Assembly (NCBI GenBank): GCA_024742575.1
Contig: JANSYF010000001.1
Coordinates: forward strand, 62,001 to 126,000
Reading direction: 5' to 3'
Length of the DNA: 64,000 nucleotides
Source of the DNA: Paracoccaceae bacterium
Lineage (GTDB): Bacteria > Pseudomonadota > Alphaproteobacteria > Rhodobacterales > Rhodobacteraceae
The notes under the pieces were generated by a model that saw nothing but the letters and a program-made list of their open reading frames with translations, did no database searches and was not told the DNA's origin. The first letter of the stretch is position 1, and every line of letters starts with the position of its first letter. This document shows, in pieces, positions 61,631 through 64,000 of this stretch. The translations under genes were made by a program, and so were the position numbers.

Positions 61631-63349
61631 GTGAGCGAAAGCTGCAATACGTCCTCGGCGCGGGCCCGGTTTTTGCCATGGGCCCCCCTATTGACCCTTG
61701 CGATCATGGTTGGTCCCGTGGTGGCCGGTTTGCTGGGCACAGTCGCCCCGGCTTTTGGTTACATGCCAGCGCTCGGCGGTGACGGGATCAACCTTGACGC
61801 CTTTGTCATGCTGTTCGACTGGCCCGGCATCACTCGCGCCAGCACGTTGAGCGTCACCACCGGGATCGCATCGACAGCTCTGTCCTTGCTGCTTGTGGCC
61901 CTGATCTGCGCTGCGTGGAGCGGATCGCGTGCCTTTCGCATCATCGAACGGATGTTGTCGCCGCTGTTGTCCGTGCCCCATGCAGCAGCAGCCTTTGGCT
62001 TGGCGTTCCTGATCGCCCCGTCCGGCTGGATCGCGCGCGCCACCTCGCCTTGGTTTACCGGATGGGACAGACCGCCCGATCTGTTGATCCTGCAAGACCC
62101 CTATGGGCTGTCCTTGATTGCTGGATTGGTGGTCAAGGAAGTGCCGTTTTTGCTTTTGATGACGCTGGCGGCCCTGACGCAGATCCGCACGAAACAAGCC
62201 CGTGACACGGCTTTGGCGCTTGGCTATGCGCCTGCTACGGCGTGGTTCAAGACCGTCTTTCCGCGCATCTATGCGCAGATCAGGCTGCCCGTCTTTGCGG
62301 TGCTCGCGTTTTCCATGACCGTGGTGGATGTGTCCCTGATCCTTGGGCCGACCACGCCCCCAACGCTGGCGGTTCAGATCCTGCGCTGGATGAACGACCC
62401 CGACCTATCGCAACGCTTTCTCGGGTCAGCCGCCGCCGTATGGCAACTCACCTTGGTGATCGGCGCATTAATCCTGTGGCGCTTGGGTGAAATCGGAGTT
62501 GGTCATCTGGGACGCCGTTGGGTGGCGTCGGGAAGCCGGGGCGGTGCCACACGCAGTTTCAAAGCGGTGTCCCTGACCGCCGCGATTCTGAGCGCCAGCG
62601 CCATCGTATTCGGCATTCTGGGACTGTTGGTGTGGTCCTTTGCCGGGCTTTGGAGCTTTCCGGATCTGCTGCCGGGTGCGTTTACGGCCAAGACATGGAT
62701 GCGCCATGCGATGAACCTATGGCCCATTATCACAGAAACCCTGATCATCGCGTCGGTTGCAACCTTGGTCGCCTTGTTGCTGACCATCGCCTGTCTTGAA
62801 GCCGAAGAACGCCACGGGTTGCGGCCCGGCAGCCGGGCGCTTTGGTTGCTCTACGTCCCTTTGATCGTTCCTCAGATCGCCTTTCTGACAGGTTTGCAGA
62901 CGCTGGCGATCTACACAGGCATCGACGGCAACCGCACGGCAGTGATCGCGATTCATGTCATCTTCGTGCTGCCTTATGTGTTTCTGTCGCTGGCCGATCC
63001 GTTCCGCGCATGGGACGCGCGGTATGGCCATGTGGCGCGCGCCCTTGGCGCGAATTGCGACGGCGTGCTGTGGCGGGTACGTCTGCCGATGCTGCTGCGA
63101 CCGATCCTCACTGCCGCTGCCGTGGGCTTTGCCGTGTCGATCGGGCAATTCTTGCCGACCCTGCTTGCCGGGGCGGGACGGGTACAAACGCTCACGACCG
63201 AAGCGGTCGCACTGGCCTCTGGGGGTGACCGACGGGTGATTTCGGTTTATGCGCTCAGCCAGACCGCGCTAGCGCTCTTGCCGTTTGCGCTTGCATTGTT
63301 CGTTCCCGCCATTGTCTGGCGTAATCGCAAGGGGCTGCGTCATGCCTGA
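61631..63349 (+). CDS. ynjC: ABC transporter permease, YnjC-like (fused two-half)
   Basis: The 572-residue permease has about twelve spans in two similar halves, each with the inner-membrane EAA-type loop: ARDTALALGYAPATAWFKTVFPRI in the first and GHVARALGANCDGVLWRVRLPML in the second. This double permease is the ThiP/YnjC arrangement. No ATG fits; GTG 61631 starts 7 bases after ynjB with a weak AGGCGCGG site. It overlaps ynjD by 8 bases, so the importer is co-translated. Confidence 0.88.
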   Translation: MSESCNTSSARARFLPWAPLLTLAIMVGPVVAGLLGTVAPAFGYMPALGGDGINLDAFVMLFDWPGITRASTLSVTTGIASTALSLLLVALICAAWSGSRAFRIIERMLSPLLSVPHAAAAFGLAFLIAPSGWIARATSPWFTGWDRPPDLLILQDPYGLSLIAGLVVKEVPFLLLMTLAALTQIRTKQARDTALALGYAPATAWFKTVFPRIYAQIRLPVFAVLAFSMTVVDVSLILGPTTPPTLAVQILRWMNDPDLSQRFLGSAAAVWQLTLVIGALILWRLGEIGVGHLGRRWVASGSRGGATRSFKAVSLTAAILSASAIVFGILGLLVWSFAGLWSFPDLLPGAFTAKTWMRHAMNLWPIITETLIIASVATLVALLLTIACLEAEERHGLRPGSRALWLLYVPLIVPQIAFLTGLQTLAIYTGIDGNRTAVIAIHVIFVLPYVFLSLADPFRAWDARYGHVARALGANCDGVLWRVRLPMLLRPILTAAAVGFAVSIGQFLPTLLAGAGRVQTLTTEAVALASGGDRRVISVYALSQTALALLPFALALFVPAIVWRNRKGLRHA

Positions 63350-63980
63350 ACCCGGACTGACCCTTGAGCGTGTAACAATCCACCGAGGCGGACGCGCACT
63401 GGTCGAAATCTCTGGTCATGTCGCCCCCGGTGAGGTGTTGACCGTGATGGGCCCAAGCGGGTCGGGTAAATCAACTTTGTTATCCTACATCATCGGCACG
63501 CTTGACCCGGCGTTTGATGCCAAGGGGCGGGTTGTTCTGAACGACACCGACATCACCGACCTCGCGCCAGAGCAACGGCACGTTGGCATTCTGTTTCAGG
63601 ACGAATTGCTGTTCCCGCATCTGTCGGTTGGGGAAAACCTTGCCTTTGGGTTGCGCGCTTCGATCAGGTGCCGGGTCGAACGAGGTCGTCAGATCGACGC
63701 CGCTTTGGACGATATCGGTCTTGGCGGGTTTTGTGACCGTGACCCGGAAACGCTTTCAGGCGGTCAGAAAGCGCGTGTCGCCCTGATGCGGATGCTGCTC
63801 TCGGGGCCGAAGGCGCTTTTGCTGGACGAACCGTTCTCGCGGCTAGATACGGAGCGTCGCGATCAGGTGCGTTCTTTGGTGTTTGATCAGGCGCGCGCAA
63901 AGGGGTTGCCCGTGCTACTGGTTACACATGACCATACCGATGCCGAAGCCGCGGGCGGCCGCGTTCACAGATTGGACTAG
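63342..63980 (+). CDS. ynjD: ABC transporter ATP-binding protein, YnjD-like
   Basis: The 212-residue ATPase has Walker A (MGPSGSGKSTLL near residue 36), the Q-loop in FQDELLFPHLSV, the signature LSGGQKAR, and Walker B ALLLDEPFS with the switch histidine in VTHDHTDAE. It starts with ATG 63342 inside the end of the permease gene. The size and spacing match YnjD. It ends 20 bases before the window ends. Confidence 0.92.
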   Translation: MPEPGLTLERVTIHRGGRALVEISGHVAPGEVLTVMGPSGSGKSTLLSYIIGTLDPAFDAKGRVVLNDTDITDLAPEQRHVGILFQDELLFPHLSVGENLAFGLRASIRCRVERGRQIDAALDDIGLGGFCDRDPETLSGGQKARVALMRMLLSGPKALLLDEPFSRLDTERRDQVRSLVFDQARAKGLPVLLVTHDHTDAEAAGGRVHRLD

Positions 63981-64000
63981 GCAGGCCTATTTACCTTCCG

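Overview
The window looks like chromosomal DNA of a marine alphaproteobacterium of the Roseobacter group (Rhodobacterales). This rests on its moderately high GC with AT-richer intergenic stretches, a short aa3-type cytochrome oxidase subunit IV, a DUF6173-type gene, an ETF-ubiquinone oxidoreductase, a moeA fused to an N-terminal domain, Hint-domain proteins, and an intergenic hairpin repeat that I recall as common in this group. I could not compute composition or run searches, so the family-level assignment is an inference. Most genes are housekeeping. I saw no rRNA, tRNA, CRISPR array, insertion sequence or prophage. After the calls below, no stretch longer than about 280 bases lacks a gene; the largest gaps are 13137-13411, 45717-45986 and 35974-36226.

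Layout. 1-399 is the tail of an EAL-domain protein cut by the window edge. 599-2651 holds phaA and phaB (polyhydroxybutyrate precursor synthesis). 2731-6437 holds a DMT exporter, a VOC dioxygenase/esterase pair of the quinone-detoxification type, and a LysR regulator. 6471-9675 holds a YdcH protein, a tRNA methyltransferase-like gene, a DUF2007 gene, the quinone side-chain prenyl synthase and ispE. 9662-13882 holds a TPR protein, ETF-QO and greA. 14980-19862 is a molybdenum-cofactor operon, fdhD-mobA-mobB-moeA with 4-base overlaps throughout, divergent from azlCD. 20189-25363 holds a lipoprotein, cytochrome oxidase subunit IV, a DUF6173 gene, an Lrp regulator, a cluster of palindromes, rmuC and mutL. 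25501-28668 is an operon-like run of transporter, S-formylglutathione hydrolase, DUF188 and ornithine-cyclodeaminase-like genes.

28686-35973 holds an MFS carrier, an NlpC/P60 peptidase with an M17 aminopeptidase (a murein-peptide pair), an HPt-like protein, carbonic anhydrase, two small unknowns and asd. 36227-41163 holds an unusual membrane-embedded hydrolase-like protein, a LOG-family protein, a threonine dehydratase and a peptidoglycan-binding/C39-like protein. 41357-49897 holds dapD and dapE, separated by a rhodanese, an unknown gene and two Hint-type genes, then a GNAT gene and rnr. With asd this puts three lysine/diaminopimelate genes within about 12 kb. 49872-54476 holds a GST, a WYL regulator, a lytic transglycosylase, a flavodoxin-fold oxidoreductase and a transglutaminase-like protein. 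54480-59480 is a cell-envelope operon, gpmI-envC-ctpA-rppH-unknown. 59652-63980 holds a CDP-alcohol phosphatidyltransferase and a ynjBCD-type ABC importer.

The most unusual items are the moeA fusion, a run of five palindromes upstream of the Lrp gene, a hydrolase fold apparently interrupted by a multi-span membrane region, a PG-binding/C39 protein resembling secreted cell-wall effectors, and a tandem Hint pair whose second member lacks the catalytic cysteine.
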